DNA from: Nonomuraea roseoviolacea subsp. carminata
GTDB lineage: Bacteria > Actinomycetota > Actinomycetes > Streptosporangiales > Streptosporangiaceae
DNA length: 64,000 bases
Direction of reading: 5' to 3'
NCBI RefSeq assembly: GCF_024172185.1
Contig: NZ_JAMZEC010000001.1
Coordinates: 8,469,001-8,533,000 of the forward strand
Positions 53,916-62,794 of the stretch are shown in pieces. The notes under the pieces are model-generated. The model had not been told where the DNA came from and searched no databases. It saw only the letters and a program-made list of their open reading frames with translations. Numbering within the stretch: position 1 is the stretch's first letter; each line of letters opens with the position of its first letter. The position numbers and the translations under genes are program-made.

Positions 53916-54767
53916 TCACCGGTTCTCTTGATCGAGGCCACCGTGAGCCTCCGCGGCGAGGTCCTGCCAGTCGGCCCAGGTCTTGAGCCGGTCGGCGTAG
54001 ACCTGCTGGAGCATCGGGTAGAAGCCCTGCCCGAAGAGCACCCGCAGGGGCGGCCTGTCAGAGTCGATGATCTTGAGGAGTGCCCGGGCCGCGGCGGCCG
54101 GGTCGCCGGCGGGCTGCTGCCCTGTGATCGCGGCGATGCGCCGGCGAAGACCGTCGTAGATCGGGTCGGGCTCGGCCATGTGGCCGTTGTCGAGGGGATC
54201 GGGGTTCCGGCCGGACCGGGTGGCGAAGCCGCCGGGCTCGATCACGGTCACCTTGATGCCGAAGTCGGCGACCTCGTGGGCGAGGGATTCGTTCAGGGCT
54301 TCCAGGGCCCACTTGGAGGCGCTGTAGGCGCCGCCGAGCGGGAACGCCATGAGCCCGGCCGCCGAGGACAGCTGGATGATGTGCCCGCCGCGCTGTGCAC
54401 GCAGATGGGGCAGCGCGGCCTGGATCACCCACACCGCGCCGAACAGGTTGGTCTCCAGTTGGTCGCGCAGCTCCTGCTCGGTCATCTCCTCGATCGCGCC
54501 GACCAGGGCGTAACCGGCGTTGTTCACGATGACGTCGAGACGGCCGAAGTGCTCGGCGGCCCGCTTCACACCCTCGAAGACGGCGGCCTTGTCGGTGACG
54601 TCCAGTTCCAGCGCGAGCACCGCGTCGCCGTAGGCGGCGACCAGCTCGTCCAGGCTTGCAGCGCTCCGGGCGGTCGCGGCCACTCTGTCGCCACGCGACA
54701 GGGCGGCCTCGACGAACGCACGGCCGAGGCCGCGGGACGAACCGGTGACGAACCAGACCTTGCTCAC
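53916..54767 (-). CDS. Short-chain dehydrogenase/reductase, paralogue 3 of 3
   Basis: A 283-residue SDR related to paralogues 1 and 2 over its whole length (roughly three-quarters identical by eye) with TGSSRGLG, NNAG, QLSSAAG and YSASK. GTG 54767 follows GGAAGACATC. A TGTCACA-N16-CGCC promoter upstream marks it as an ECF41 target, and the ECF41 gene is divergent. Oxidoreductases are usual ECF41 targets (the so-called COE genes). Confidence 0.9.
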   Translation of the reverse strand: MSKVWFVTGSSRGLGRAFVEAALSRGDRVAATARSAASLDELVAAYGDAVLALELDVTDKAAVFEGVKRAAEHFGRLDVIVNNAGYALVGAIEEMTEQELRDQLETNLFGAVWVIQAALPHLRAQRGGHIIQLSSAAGLMAFPLGGAYSASKWALEALNESLAHEVADFGIKVTVIEPGGFATRSGRNPDPLDNGHMAEPDPIYDGLRRRIAAITGQQPAGDPAAAARALLKIIDSDRPPLRVLFGQGFYPMLQQVYADRLKTWADWQDLAAEAHGGLDQENR

Positions 54768-54816
54768 GATGTCTTCCGTTCTCTCTGAGGTGGCGGTTGC
54801 GGGGGGACGACCATGC

Positions 54817-54843
54817 GGCGTCCGCGCCCCGAACTTTGTGACA
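54817..54843 (-). promoter_or_regulatory. ECF41-type promoter toward SDR paralogue 3
   Basis: On the minus strand TGTCACA (complement of 54837-54843) is followed after 16 bp by CGCC (complement of 54817-54820), about 50 bp before the GTG. The remembered ECF41 consensus is TGTCACA-N16-CGTC, so one base differs. Confidence 0.72.
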
Positions 54844-54877
54844 GCGCGGCCATGTGACGTGTGTCACCCATCAGAGG

Positions 54878-54904
54878 TGTCACACCGCGGTGGGCGCCGA
54901 CGCC
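54878..54904 (+). promoter_or_regulatory. ECF41-type promoter toward the sigma factor gene
   Basis: TGTCACA (54878-54884), 16 bp, then CGCC (54901-54904). It is the mirror of the element at 54817-54843, with the same spacing and the same -10 variant, implying autoregulation of the sigma gene. Confidence 0.72.
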
Positions 54905-54949
54905 TTGTGCATGGAGCAGGAGTCGCCGGTGAACAGGCAGGAGCCAGGC

Positions 54950-55891
54950 ATGAACGAGCGCAGGGACGCGACGACGGGCACAGCCGAGCCGATGGCTGGT
55001 GGCGGCCGGATGGACCTGGCCACCGAGGCGTTCCTCGCCCACCGCAACCTGCTGTTCACCGTCGCCTACGAGATGCTCGGCTCGGCGGCCGACGCCGAGG
55101 ACGCCCTGCAGGAGACGTGGCTGCGATGGGTCAAGATCGACCTGGGTCAGGTGTGCGACCAGCGCGCCTTCCTGATACGGATCGTCACCCGGCGCGCGCT
55201 GGACCGGCTGCGCGTCATGAAGCGCCGCAAGGAGGCGTACGTCGGCCCCTGGCTGCCCGAGCCGCTGCTCACCGCGCCGGACGTGGCCGAGGACGTCGAG
55301 CTGGCCGAGAGCGTGTCGATGGCGCTGATGCTCGTGCTGGAGACGCTGGCGCCGACCGAGCGGGCCGTCTTCGTGCTGCGCGAGGTCTTCGACGTCGGCT
55401 ACGACGAGATCGCGGCCGCCGTCGGCAAGGCGCCGGCGACCGTCCGCCAGATCGCGCACCGGGCCCGCCGGCACGTCGAGGCCCGGCGGCCTCGCGAGGT
55501 GGTCTCCCCGAGCCAGGCCCGGGCGGCTGTGGAGTCCTTCCGGCGCGCGCTCGACGCCAGGGACCTGCAGGGCCTGCTCGACGTGCTCGCCCCTGAGGTC
55601 GTCCTGGTGAGCGACGGCGGGGGCGTCAAGCAGGCCGTGCCGCGACCCGTCACCGGCGCCCGCAAGGTGGCCCACATGATCGTCAGTGGCCTCGGCAAAG
55701 CGCAGGTCGCGCTCACCAGCGAGCCGACCGTGGTCAACGGCAACCCGGCGCTCATTCTCCGCCTCAACGGCGAGGTCGACGGCGTCATGGCGGTCCGGGT
55801 CGAGGATGCCCGCATCACCGGCCTGTACTACGTCCGCAACCCCCGCAAGCTCACCCGCATCGCCTCCGCGACACCGCTCACGCTGAAGTGA
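54950..55891 (+). CDS. ECF41-group RNA polymerase sigma factor (SigJ-like)
   Basis: About 313 residues. Sigma region 2 (FLAHRNLLFTVAYEMLGSAA, ALQETWLRWVKI), linker WLPEPLL, sigma region 4 (LAPTERAVFVLREVFDVGY, IAAAVGKAPATVRQIAHRAR), then a SnoaL-like C-terminal domain with DGGGV and NPRKL. These are the hallmarks of ECF41, where the C-terminal domain replaces an anti-sigma factor. ATG 54950 follows AGGAG; a GTG at 54929 is an alternative. Divergent from SDR paralogue 3, sharing a region with two ECF41-type promoters. Confidence 0.9.
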   Translation: MNERRDATTGTAEPMAGGGRMDLATEAFLAHRNLLFTVAYEMLGSAADAEDALQETWLRWVKIDLGQVCDQRAFLIRIVTRRALDRLRVMKRRKEAYVGPWLPEPLLTAPDVAEDVELAESVSMALMLVLETLAPTERAVFVLREVFDVGYDEIAAAVGKAPATVRQIAHRARRHVEARRPREVVSPSQARAAVESFRRALDARDLQGLLDVLAPEVVLVSDGGGVKQAVPRPVTGARKVAHMIVSGLGKAQVALTSEPTVVNGNPALILRLNGEVDGVMAVRVEDARITGLYYVRNPRKLTRIASATPLTLK

Positions 55892-55960
55892 TCCGCCGGC
55901 CGCCGCGCCGAGGAGTGCACATGCCCGTCCAGGGCCCGACAGGCGGCCGGCCCGCCACTG

Positions 55961-56629
55961 TCATCCCGGCCGGCGGCGGCCAGGGCGGTCGTCCTGCTCA
56001 CGGCGGTCGAAGTTCGCTTGAGGGTGCGGGCGTCCTCCATCGCCTGAGTGGACACCGGCCGCGTTGCCGGGGAGCATGCGCAGGATCAGGTCGACGGCGT
56101 CGTCCGAGCGGACTCCTGGGGTCAGGACCTCCTGTAAGAGCAGGCCGCGGATCGCGGCAACGGCGACGGTGGCCATGGTCAGCGCTTCCCCGGTGTCGTG
56201 CCCTTCGCGTTCCGCGAGTGAGGCCAGCATCTTGGTCAGGTCGTCGAGCGAGTCGATGAACTCGGGGAAGTCCTCCGGCCTGTACGCGGCCAGTCCTACG
56301 ACGTGGAAGAAGCCGCGGACACGCGACAACTGCTCCGGGCGGGTGTAGGTCCGCCAGATCGCCACGACGAGGTCGGTGAAGGTGCCCTGCTGGGCGGCTG
56401 CGAAAAGGGCCTCGTTGTCACGAGATCGCTGTGCCTTGAGCATGGCCGCCAGGACGCCCGGGAGTGACCCGAAGTGGTATCGCAGGAGGGCGTGGCTGGT
56501 CTCGGTCCGGGCGGCGATCTCGCGGAGCGACATCTCCGGTGAGGGAAGGGCCTCGTCGAAGGTGTCGAGGAGCCGGGCCAGGAGGCGCTCGCGTGCCTCG
56601 CCTTTGCGTTCCGTGGTTGACAGGATCAC
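55961..56629 (-). CDS. TetR-family transcriptional regulator
   Basis: A 222-residue TetR protein. HTH: LREIAARTETSHALLRYHFGSLPGVLAAML. The final 35 residues are Arg/Gly/Asp-rich and unlike the family, so the C-terminus may be altered. The GTG at 56629 sits about 6 bp after a TAAACT -10 element, so the mRNA may be leaderless. Divergent from the amidohydrolase operon and its likely repressor. Confidence 0.82.
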   Translation of the reverse strand: MILSTTERKGEARERLLARLLDTFDEALPSPEMSLREIAARTETSHALLRYHFGSLPGVLAAMLKAQRSRDNEALFAAAQQGTFTDLVVAIWRTYTRPEQLSRVRGFFHVVGLAAYRPEDFPEFIDSLDDLTKMLASLAEREGHDTGEALTMATVAVAAIRGLLLQEVLTPGVRSDDAVDLILRMLPGNAAGVHSGDGGRPHPQANFDRREQDDRPGRRRPG

Positions 56630-56722
56630 TCCTACAGTTTATCCATTGGAAAAGATTGTTGGCGGCGGCCTGTTGCTTCGTACATGGTCGCAGTCAGCTC
56701 GCGACGGCGGAGGGAACGACTC

Positions 56723-57952
56723 GTGGGACGTTTACAGGTGGTCGGCGCGGCGGTCGCCGACGGGACGGGGCGCGACCCCATGGACGTGGACGTCACCGTC
56801 GAAGACGGGTGGATCACCCAGCTCGGGGCCTCCGGCGCCGACCCTGGCGAGCGGCTCGACGCCGGGGGACTGACGATGACGCCCGGCCTGATCGACGCGC
56901 ACGTTCACCTGGGCCTGTCGAGCCCGATCCAGCCGCAGTTCTCGTTCCAGATCAGTGCCGCCGAGATCGCGGCGGACATCTTCGCCACGGCCGGCGCAGC
57001 GCTCGACGCCGGCTTCACGACCGTCCGGGACACCGGAGGGATCGACGGCGGCGTCGTCACCACGATCGCGAAGGGCAAGGTCAGGGGGCCGCGCGTCCTG
57101 TCGTGCGGACCTGTGCAGTGCCAGATCGGTGGGCACGGCTACTACGGAGCCGACTGGGAACCCACCGAGCTGTGGAGCGGCCATCACCTTCCGGGTCTGT
57201 GCGCCCTGTCCATGATGTCGGGCAACGCGGACGAGCTGCGAGGCAATGTACGTGAGGCATTCCGCCGCGGAGCCTCCTTTCTGAAGCTCTGTGTGACCGG
57301 GGGAGTGGTCAGCGCTCACGACCGGCTGACCGACACCCAGTTCACCGTGGAGGAGATCGCCGTCGCTGTGCAGGAAGCCGCGGCACGGGGCACTTACGTG
57401 ACGGTTCACGCCCACAACAATGAGGGCATTCGGAACGCGGTCGAGGCCGGGGCGCGCTGTGTCGAGCACGGCACCGACCTCGATGAGCCCACGGCCACCT
57501 TGATGGCCACGCGCGGGGTCGCCCTTGTGCCCACGTTCGCCGTCGTCGAGCGACTGCTGCACGACCCCGCGGAAGCCGGCCTCGGCGAGTCGGTCCGCGA
57601 TCGTGTGCTGGGTGTCCGTGAGCGGATGACCGAGGCACTCGCTGCCGCCAAGGAGGCCGGAGTGCGGATCGGGCTGGGTTCCGATCTCATCGGTCCGGCT
57701 CAGGACCGTCGAGGTGAAGAACTCACGTTGCGCGCGGAGTTGGAGACACCCATGGAAGCCCTCGTGGCGGCCACGAAGACCAACGCCGACATCCTCGGCC
57801 TCTCGGACCAGGTGGGGGTCATCGCTCCCGGAATGCAGGCAGACCTCGTGCTCTGGAACGGCAACCCGCTCGAAGATCCGAAGCTCTTCGCCGACCCCGC
57901 CAACGCCGTCCTCGTCGTCCAGGCCGGACGCGTGGTGAAGGACCTGCGATGA
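56723..57952 (+). CDS. Metal-dependent amidohydrolase (imidazolonepropionase/prolidase type)
   Basis: A 409-residue TIM-barrel amidohydrolase. Metal ligands: GLIDAHVHLG near 60, a probable carbamylated lysine in FLKLCVTGG near 192, histidines in VHAHN and VEHGTDL, and GLGSD near 315. The C-terminal GVIAPGMQADLVLWNGNPLE closes the composite beta domain. GTG 56723 has GGAGGGA ahead. It overlaps the esterase gene by 4 bp (ATGA). Substrate not known; such enzymes hydrolyse cyclic amides, Xaa-Pro or lactone-like compounds. Confidence 0.88.
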   Translation: MGRLQVVGAAVADGTGRDPMDVDVTVEDGWITQLGASGADPGERLDAGGLTMTPGLIDAHVHLGLSSPIQPQFSFQISAAEIAADIFATAGAALDAGFTTVRDTGGIDGGVVTTIAKGKVRGPRVLSCGPVQCQIGGHGYYGADWEPTELWSGHHLPGLCALSMMSGNADELRGNVREAFRRGASFLKLCVTGGVVSAHDRLTDTQFTVEEIAVAVQEAAARGTYVTVHAHNNEGIRNAVEAGARCVEHGTDLDEPTATLMATRGVALVPTFAVVERLLHDPAEAGLGESVRDRVLGVRERMTEALAAAKEAGVRIGLGSDLIGPAQDRRGEELTLRAELETPMEALVAATKTNADILGLSDQVGVIAPGMQADLVLWNGNPLEDPKLFADPANAVLVVQAGRVVKDLR

Positions 57953-58803
57953 GCGCCATGTGGCAGGGCTGCCTCGCCGACACCGACTACTTCGAGCTGC
58001 GTTCCAGCGGTGGGTACGACTACGGCGTCTGGGTCACCACGCCACCGGGCTACGACCCCGCCACGACGCCGGTGCCCGCGGTGTACGTGCTCGACGGCAA
58101 TTGGGCCGTGGGCATGACGGCTCCGCTCATCGTCACCCAGCTGGACCCCATGCAGCAGATCCAGCCCTATATCCAGGTCAGCGTCGGTTACGCGGGCGAG
58201 GAAGCACAACACTGGGCACGGCTGCGCAACAGGGACCTCGTGCCACCCGGCGAGCCCATCGCCCAGGAGCTCATCGATGCCGTGGAGAAGGGATTCCAAG
58301 CGGGTGCGATGACGCGCGAGGAAGCCGACGCCTACCTCGCCGAGTTGAGCGACACCCGCGCCGATGCGTTCCTGGACTTCCTCACCACGGAACTGCACCC
58401 GCGGATCGAACGCGACTACGGCACAGCCGCGAGCGGTCACGGCCTTTTCGGCTACTCCTACGGCGGACTCTTCAGCCTCTACGCCTGGCTCTCCGGCGGC
58501 GCGCTCTTCGAGAGCGTCGGAGCGGGCAGCCCCGGTGTCGTCAGTACGGACAGTCAGGTCTTCGCCCAGCTCGAAGAGATGGGCGACAGCCTGCATGCGG
58601 CCAGGCTGCACGTGACCATCAACGTCCGAGAGCTTCTCGGCGACCTGGCCGTCTACCAGAACGTCACGAAGAACACCGCCACCCTCCTGCACCGCCTGAC
58701 CTCACGCGGCGGAGCCGTCACCAGCGCGGTCCTGGACGAAACGCACGTGACCGGCCTGCAGGCCTCGTTCCTCAGTTATCTCAGGACCTGCCGTGCCCGG
58801 TAA
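57949..58803 (+). CDS. Esterase-D-like alpha/beta hydrolase
   Basis: A 284-residue protein with VYVLDGNW at the oxyanion strand, FGYSYGGLFSLYAWL as nucleophile elbow and LDETHVTG carrying the histidine. It resembles IroE/esterase-D-type hydrolases acting on acyl or siderophore-like esters. No signal peptide is seen. It is translationally coupled to the amidohydrolase before it and overlaps the next gene by 11 bp, so the three proteins are probably made together. Confidence 0.85.
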   Translation: MSAMWQGCLADTDYFELRSSGGYDYGVWVTTPPGYDPATTPVPAVYVLDGNWAVGMTAPLIVTQLDPMQQIQPYIQVSVGYAGEEAQHWARLRNRDLVPPGEPIAQELIDAVEKGFQAGAMTREEADAYLAELSDTRADAFLDFLTTELHPRIERDYGTAASGHGLFGYSYGGLFSLYAWLSGGALFESVGAGSPGVVSTDSQVFAQLEEMGDSLHAARLHVTINVRELLGDLAVYQNVTKNTATLLHRLTSRGGAVTSAVLDETHVTGLQASFLSYLRTCRAR

Positions 58804-60100
58804 GCGCACGGACGTCGTGGTGATCGGGTCGGGGGTGATCGGCGCGTCGGTCGCCCTGGAACTCGCCCGCCGTGGCCGGCAGGTGACGGTGGTCGACAAG
58901 GCCGGGGGCGCCGGCCACGGCTCCACGAGTGCGTCCAGCGCGGTGGTGCGGTTCAACTTCTCCACCGCCGCGGGCGTCGCCACCGCCTGGGAGGCGCACT
59001 TCGGCTGGAGGTCGTGGGCGGAGCACCTCGGCCGTGAGGTCGGGCCGTTGGCTCGGTACGTACGGTGCGGGATGGCGATGCTGGACGTGGACGTGGCTCC
59101 TCGGTCGGTGTACCTGCCGTTGTTCCGGAACGCGGGTATCCCGTTCGAGGAGTGGACGAGTGTGGACCTGTCGGAGCGGATCCCGGGTATCGACGTCGGC
59201 AGGTACTGGCCACCGAAACGTATCGACGACGACGAGTTCTGGGCCGAGACCGGAACCACGCTGGGTGCCGTGTACACACCTGATGCGGGGTACGTGAACG
59301 ATCCGCAACTGGCGGCGCAGAATCTGGCCGCCGCCGCGCGGGCACACGGTGCCGAGTTCCGGTTCCATACGTCGGTGCGCGGGATCGAGCGGGCTCATGG
59401 CCGGGTCACCGCGGTGACACTCGCGGACGGGAGCAGGATCCCCTGCGGCGTGGTGGTCAACGCCGCAGGCCCATGGTCGACCCGCATCAACGAGCTGGCC
59501 TCGGTCGGATCCGACTTCACCGTGGGATGCCGGCCGTTACGGCAGGAGGTCGCGCACGTCGCGGCCCCCGTGGGTTTCGGCGCCGACAACCGCGCCGGGA
59601 TCTGCGTCGCGGACATGGACCTGGGTATCTACCTGCGCGGTGAGGCCGGCGGGGGACTGCTGGTGGGTGGTACGGAACCGGAATGCGACCCGCTGCAATG
59701 GGTGGACGACCCGGACGCCGTCACCGCGCATCCGACGACGGCGGTGTTCGAGGCCCAGGTGACGAGGGCTGCGCGACGGCTACCGGCGTTGGAGATACCA
59801 AATCGGGCTCGCGGAGTCGTGGGAGTCTACGACGTCGCCGACGACTGGACGCCGATCTACGACCGTACGGAGCTGAACGGGTTCTACGTCGCCATGGGGA
59901 CGAGCGGCAACCAGTTCAAGAACGCGCCGGTCGTCGGCAAGTTCCTCGCCGCGATCATCGAACAGACCGAGAACGGCGTAGATCACGACGAACGGCCGGT
60001 ACGATTCGTCGGCGAGCACACCGGCCTGGCCATAGACCTTTCGGCGTTCTCCCGCAAGCGTCCCCGGGGCACCGCGAACTCGGGCACAGTCCTGGGCTGA
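58793..60100 (+). CDS. FAD-dependent amine/amino-acid oxidoreductase (DadA/DAO type)
   Basis: A 435-residue flavoprotein. The Rossmann motif VVVIGSGVIGASVALELARR starts at residue 8, followed by STSASSAVVRFNF. Later features are the DAO-family NAAGPWSTRI and the C-terminal GFYVAMGTSGNQFKNAPVVG. Family members oxidise D-amino acids, sarcosine or N-methyl amines to the oxo acid. GTG 58793 lies within the esterase gene, so translation is coupled. Together with amidohydrolase and esterase it suggests breakdown of an N-acyl or ester-linked amino compound. Confidence 0.88.
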   Translation: MPGKRTDVVVIGSGVIGASVALELARRGRQVTVVDKAGGAGHGSTSASSAVVRFNFSTAAGVATAWEAHFGWRSWAEHLGREVGPLARYVRCGMAMLDVDVAPRSVYLPLFRNAGIPFEEWTSVDLSERIPGIDVGRYWPPKRIDDDEFWAETGTTLGAVYTPDAGYVNDPQLAAQNLAAAARAHGAEFRFHTSVRGIERAHGRVTAVTLADGSRIPCGVVVNAAGPWSTRINELASVGSDFTVGCRPLRQEVAHVAAPVGFGADNRAGICVADMDLGIYLRGEAGGGLLVGGTEPECDPLQWVDDPDAVTAHPTTAVFEAQVTRAARRLPALEIPNRARGVVGVYDVADDWTPIYDRTELNGFYVAMGTSGNQFKNAPVVGKFLAAIIEQTENGVDHDERPVRFVGEHTGLAIDLSAFSRKRPRGTANSGTVLG

Positions 60101-60267
60101 TCCGCCGCCGCGGGCCGTGTCGGGTCCGGGTCCCTGACGGGCGCCGCACCGCGACATACTCGTCTGTGGTGTGCGTGAGGATCGATGCCAGATGTCGTCA
60201 AGCGCGGTTCCGGCCGCCCGAGCCGAAAGGCCGCGTCAGTGAGGTCTGAGACCATGGTGTCCGGCTG

Positions 60268-60816
60268 GTGAGAAGATCGGGATCCTTCGGGAGGATGAAG
60301 GCGGTGCTCGCCGGATCGCGCGCCCTCGCGCTGAAGCACCGTGAGCTGCTGAAGTTCGCGGTGGTGGGCGGGACGGCGTTCCTGGTGGACAACGCGGTGT
60401 TCTACGGGCTGAAGCTGACCGTTCTGGAGCCGAAGCCGGTGACGGCGAAGGTCATCGCGGTGCTCGTGGCGACGATCGTGTCGTACGTGCTGAACCGCGA
60501 ATGGTCGTTCCGGACCAGGGGCGGTCGCGAGCGCCACCACGAGGCGGCGCTGTTCTTCCTGGTCAGTGGCGTCGGTCTGGTGCTCAGCTCCGTGCCGCTG
60601 TGGATCTCCCGGTACGTGTTCCTGCTGCGGACCCCGGACGTGAGCCTGGTCACGCAGGAGATCGCCGACTTCATGAGCGCGCAGGTCATCGGCACGCTGG
60701 TCGCCATGGTCTTCCGTTTCTGGGCGTTCCGGAAGTGGGTCTTCCCCGACGAGGAGTCCCGCCCCGGCCGCGTGCGGCTGGCGCCGGCTCCCGAGCCCGA
60801 GGACGAGGCGGCCTGA
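60268..60816 (+). CDS. GtrA-like polysaccharide-export membrane protein
   Basis: Up to 182 residues with four membrane helices. The family motif LLKFAVVGGTAFLVDNAVFY is near the start, followed by SYVLNREWSF and the last helix VAMVFRFWAFRKWVF. GtrA proteins flip or help transfer lipid-linked sugars. Start is GTG 60268 or ATG 60295. No glycosyltransferase is adjacent, so it may serve cell-wall polysaccharide made elsewhere. Confidence 0.88.
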   Translation: MRRSGSFGRMKAVLAGSRALALKHRELLKFAVVGGTAFLVDNAVFYGLKLTVLEPKPVTAKVIAVLVATIVSYVLNREWSFRTRGGRERHHEAALFFLVSGVGLVLSSVPLWISRYVFLLRTPDVSLVTQEIADFMSAQVIGTLVAMVFRFWAFRKWVFPDEESRPGRVRLAPAPEPEDEAA

Positions 60817-60859
60817 CCACCCCGGTCCCCGCCGGACCCGCGACCCGATCGAGGGTCGT

Positions 60860-61795
60860 TCAGTCGAACCGCAGGACGAACCGCCCGCGAATGCCGCGTC
60901 GTCCGAGCGAGCGGTGCGCGTCGGCGGCCCGGGAGGCGGGCAGCCGGCCGGCCACGCGGACGGTGAGCCGTCCGTCGCCGGCGAGTTCGGCGAGCCGGTC
61001 GAGCTCGGCCACGGCCTCGGCGTGGTCGCGGACGAAGATCGGGGCGACGCGGACCCGGCCGGTCCCGTCGCCCTCGTAGCCGCGGAGGGTGACGACGGTG
61101 CCGCCGTCCTTGACGGCCGGGAGCGCGGCGGCCTCCAGCGAGGCGGCGTCGAGGAGCCCGTCGACGCCGCCGCGATGGCGGCGGCGGACGATCGCCACGA
61201 AATCGTCCCCGCGCGGCACGACCTCGTCGGCTCCGCAGTCGCGGACGAAGCTCTCGTCCTGCGGGGCGGCGTCGGCCACGACGACCAGCCCGGCCTGCTT
61301 GGCGAGCTGGACGAAGTATCCGCCGACGGTGCCGGCGGCGCCGGTGACGGCGACCGTCGCGCCGGCCGGCAGAGCCAGCGTGTCGAGCGCGAGCCGCGCG
61401 GTGAGCCCGTTCATCGGGATGGTGGCGGCCTGGACGTCCGAGAGACCGGCCGGGATCTTCGCGACCGACCGTGCCGGCACGACGAGGTCTGCCCGGTAGC
61501 CGCCGTGCTCGCCCGAGGGCACCACGACGGCCATGACGGCGTCCCCGGTCGTGACCGGGCGGTCGACGGCGGGGCCGATCTCGGTGATCACGCCGGCGAC
61601 CTCCATGCCCGGCACCCGCACCGCGTCCGCCTCGTCCTGTCGGGGACGTGACCGGATCACCGCGTCGACCGGGTTCACCGTGGCGCTGGTGACCCGGATC
61701 CTGACCTGACCGGGACCGATCGGTTCGGCCGCCAGATCGAGCGTGCCGAGCGCGTCCGGTCCGCCTGGTCGTGTCACTCCGATTGCCTGGACCAT
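60860..61795 (-). CDS. NADP-dependent quinone-type oxidoreductase (MDR family)
   Basis: A 311-residue medium-chain reductase. GroES-like N-terminus (NPVDAVIRSRP, PGMEVAGVITEIG) and nucleotide fold with TVAVTGAAGTVGGYFVQLAK. Zinc-binding cysteines are absent, so it belongs to the zinc-free quinone-oxidoreductase branch. ATG 61795 has AAGGAG but at a long spacing. It lies 100 bp after the TetR gene in the same direction and may be its target. Confidence 0.88.
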   Translation of the reverse strand: MVQAIGVTRPGGPDALGTLDLAAEPIGPGQVRIRVTSATVNPVDAVIRSRPRQDEADAVRVPGMEVAGVITEIGPAVDRPVTTGDAVMAVVVPSGEHGGYRADLVVPARSVAKIPAGLSDVQAATIPMNGLTARLALDTLALPAGATVAVTGAAGTVGGYFVQLAKQAGLVVVADAAPQDESFVRDCGADEVVPRGDDFVAIVRRRHRGGVDGLLDAASLEAAALPAVKDGGTVVTLRGYEGDGTGRVRVAPIFVRDHAEAVAELDRLAELAGDGRLTVRVAGRLPASRAADAHRSLGRRGIRGRFVLRFD

Positions 61796-61895
61796 GGTTG
61801 TTCGTCGCTCCTTGTTGGTTGCTGCCCGGGTGAGGGTGCGCAGGACTGGCCGCGCCGCCGACATCAGCCGCGGCGTGTGCTCAAACCGTGTTCGG

Positions 61896-62495
61896 TTACG
61901 GCGACGCGGGGGCCTGAAGACCTTCGAGCAGCAGGCTGCACACGTCGTCGAGGTCGGTGTCGATGCCCGGGTTCTGCCATTCGCCGGCATGGGCGAGGTG
62001 GTGGAACCTGACGGTGGCGTGGAAGACCGCGCGGGCGGTGGCCTCCGCGTCGCCGGTGCGGAAGCCGCCGTCTGCGGCGCCGTCGGCGATGATGGCTGTG
62101 AGCTGGCCCAGCAGGTCGGCGACGTGGTCGGTGGCGACGGTGCTGTGCGCGGCGGCGAGGATTCCGTAGGCGGCGAACAGCTCCGGGGCCTCGCGAATCT
62201 TCGCCTGCTTCCCGGCCAGGACGGCGTGCAACCAGGCACGCAGTCGTTGCGCCGGCGGGACCGCCCGGTCGGCGGCGATGACGGCGAGGGTGTCGCGGGT
62301 GCGGTCGAGCCAGCGCCGGGTCACGGCCTCGCGGAGAGCCTGCTTGGAGGCGAAGTGCTTGTAGACGGCGGCGTGGCTGACCCCGAGTGCCCGGGCGACG
62401 TCGACGACGGTCGCCTTGTCCGGTCCGTGGCGGCGCAGGATCTCCTCGGTGGCCGCCAGGATGATGTCCGCGTCCAGTGGGGTTCGGGCGGGCAT
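61896..62495 (-). CDS. TetR-family transcriptional regulator
   Basis: A 199-residue TetR protein. HTH: VVDVARALGVSHAAVYKHFASKQAL; the C-terminal part has the WLHAVLAGKQAKIREAPELF pattern of the group with TetR_C_7-like ligand domain. ATG 62495 overlaps by one base the stop of the aldo/keto reductase remnant (TGATG), so they once were one operon. Probably binds the palindrome at 62698-62721. Confidence 0.88.
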   Translation of the reverse strand: MPARTPLDADIILAATEEILRRHGPDKATVVDVARALGVSHAAVYKHFASKQALREAVTRRWLDRTRDTLAVIAADRAVPPAQRLRAWLHAVLAGKQAKIREAPELFAAYGILAAAHSTVATDHVADLLGQLTAIIADGAADGGFRTGDAEATARAVFHATVRFHHLAHAGEWQNPGIDTDLDDVCSLLLEGLQAPASP

Positions 62496-62668
62496 CAGTG
62501 TTTGCTCCCGGTTCGCTCGCTGTCCAGGAGCGCGAGCAGGGCGGGGGCGTAGCGCAGTGTCGCGACGCTCTGCTCGTCGGCGCTGTGTCCGTACGCGCCG
62601 GACATGCCTGCGCAGCCAAGCCCGACCGCCCCTACGCAGACGTCGGCGCCAAGTGTTCTCTGCTCCAC
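62495..62668 (-). pseudogene. N-terminal remnant of an aldo/keto reductase
   Basis: GTG 62668 starts VEQRTLGADVCVGAVGLGCA, then GMSGAYG and ADEQSVATL, the first 40 residues of an aldo/keto reductase. All catalytic residues are lost; 15 unrelated residues follow to the stop, which overlaps the TetR start. An internal deletion keeping the junction with the TetR gene best explains this. Confidence 0.75.
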
Positions 62669-62697
62669 GCGCTGAACACTAGGCGCACTGGTTACAA

Positions 62698-62721
62698 ATA
62701 TCAAGTTCTGTAACTTGATAT
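62698..62721. promoter_or_regulatory. Perfect palindrome ATATCAAGTT-N4-AACTTGATAT
   Basis: Two perfect 10-bp arms, AT-rich for this genome, 30 bp upstream of the aldo/keto reductase remnant that leads into the TetR gene. A likely TetR operator that outlived its target enzyme; it also faces the CPBP gene. Confidence 0.65.
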
Positions 62722-62794
62722 CTGATCTCCGGCATGCGGGCCGTGTCAGCGTCATGTCAGGTCCGTGTCGGGTCGCGGGGCCACGATTCTCGGC

